Shown here piece by piece: positions 63,867 through 64,000 of a DNA stretch of 64,000 nt. The notes beneath the pieces are model-generated. The model worked only from the letters and a program-made list of their open reading frames with translations, searched no databases and had not been told where the DNA came from. The first letter of the stretch is position 1, and each line of letters opens with the position of its first letter. A program made the translations under genes and the position numbers. Where the stretch lies: the NCBI GenBank assembly GCA_910578605.1, contig CAJTQG010000012.1, positions 16,417 to 80,416 on the forward strand, written 5' to 3'. The DNA comes from an uncultured Lachnospiraceae bacterium (GTDB taxonomy: Bacteria > Bacillota > Clostridia > Lachnospirales > Lachnospiraceae).

Positions 63867-64000
63867 GGATCAGGATTTACCTAATATCAGTATGAGAATA
63901 TCATTATATTTAAAATTTGTCAACATAAAAATAAATGATATATCAAAGATAAAAAATGAAATAAAGTTTACTGTATAAAATTTTTAAAGAAACAACTTTT

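Noticed and set aside
1..64000. CRISPR arrays, tRNA or rRNA genes
   Set aside because: No regularly spaced repeat array, cloverleaf-like sequence or rRNA signature was found while reading both strands.

Overview
The window reads as chromosomal DNA of a low-GC, strictly fermentative Gram-positive anaerobe of the Clostridia, most like the Lachnospiraceae. The basis is strong AT-rich purine-rich ribosome sites (GGAGG type), TTG/GTG starts, a four-subunit ferredoxin-dependent 2-oxoacid oxidoreductase, a monoderm Tad/Flp pilus locus with no secretin, lipoproteins with typical lipoboxes, and DUF-type surface proteins common in gut Clostridia. Most genes are on the minus strand. No tRNA, rRNA or CRISPR array was found.

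Layout. 1-6.2 kb: a membrane protein with a 6-pyruvoyl-tetrahydropterin-synthase-like head (cut by the window edge), a MATE exporter, and an ECF-type sigma factor translationally coupled to an RsgI-like anti-sigma factor. 6.4-9.9 kb: a peptide-resistance-type ABC transporter with its own response regulator and histidine kinase. 10-13 kb: glycerol kinase and a second MATE protein. 13-21 kb: an EAL c-di-GMP phosphodiesterase carrying two LamG-like domains, an M50 metalloprotease, a MIF-like tautomerase, a DtxR-like repressor, a 3-methyladenine DNA glycosylase, a RluA-type pseudouridine synthase and three envelope proteins. 21-24.4 kb: porCDAB. 24.7-26.3 kb: a secreted protein. 26.4-32.4 kb: a probable acquired restriction-modification island made of an XRE regulator, a methylase-like subunit and a GIY-YIG/helicase/methylase giant, next to a decayed large serine recombinase.

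32.6-55.3 kb is the most striking region: about 23 kb of collinear minus-strand genes running TadZ, TadA, TadB, TadC, Flp pilin, TadE-like proteins, a 1143-residue DUF5702 protein, prepilin peptidase, a TPR/WG-repeat membrane protein, an FHA protein, a PP2C phosphatase, a membrane Ser/Thr kinase, two small membrane proteins and a 2063-residue Ig-like surface protein. Many of the joins are overlaps or short gaps. The arrangement suggests that pilus assembly, a phospho-signalling module and a large surface adhesin are made together. Divergent from it are an XRE regulator and a LytTR response regulator. The intergenic DNA holds paired direct repeats spaced 22 bp (tad/XRE gap) and 21 bp (before the LytTR gene), the geometry expected for LytTR-type binding.

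57-64 kb holds a zinc/cadmium-type ArsR-HMA-P-type ATPase operon with a clear palindromic operator, a secreted CBM2-GH5 endoglucanase, a DUF1266 protein and an orphan hisD preceded by a strong terminator-like hairpin.

All domain calls come from reading the translations by eye; no database search was possible.
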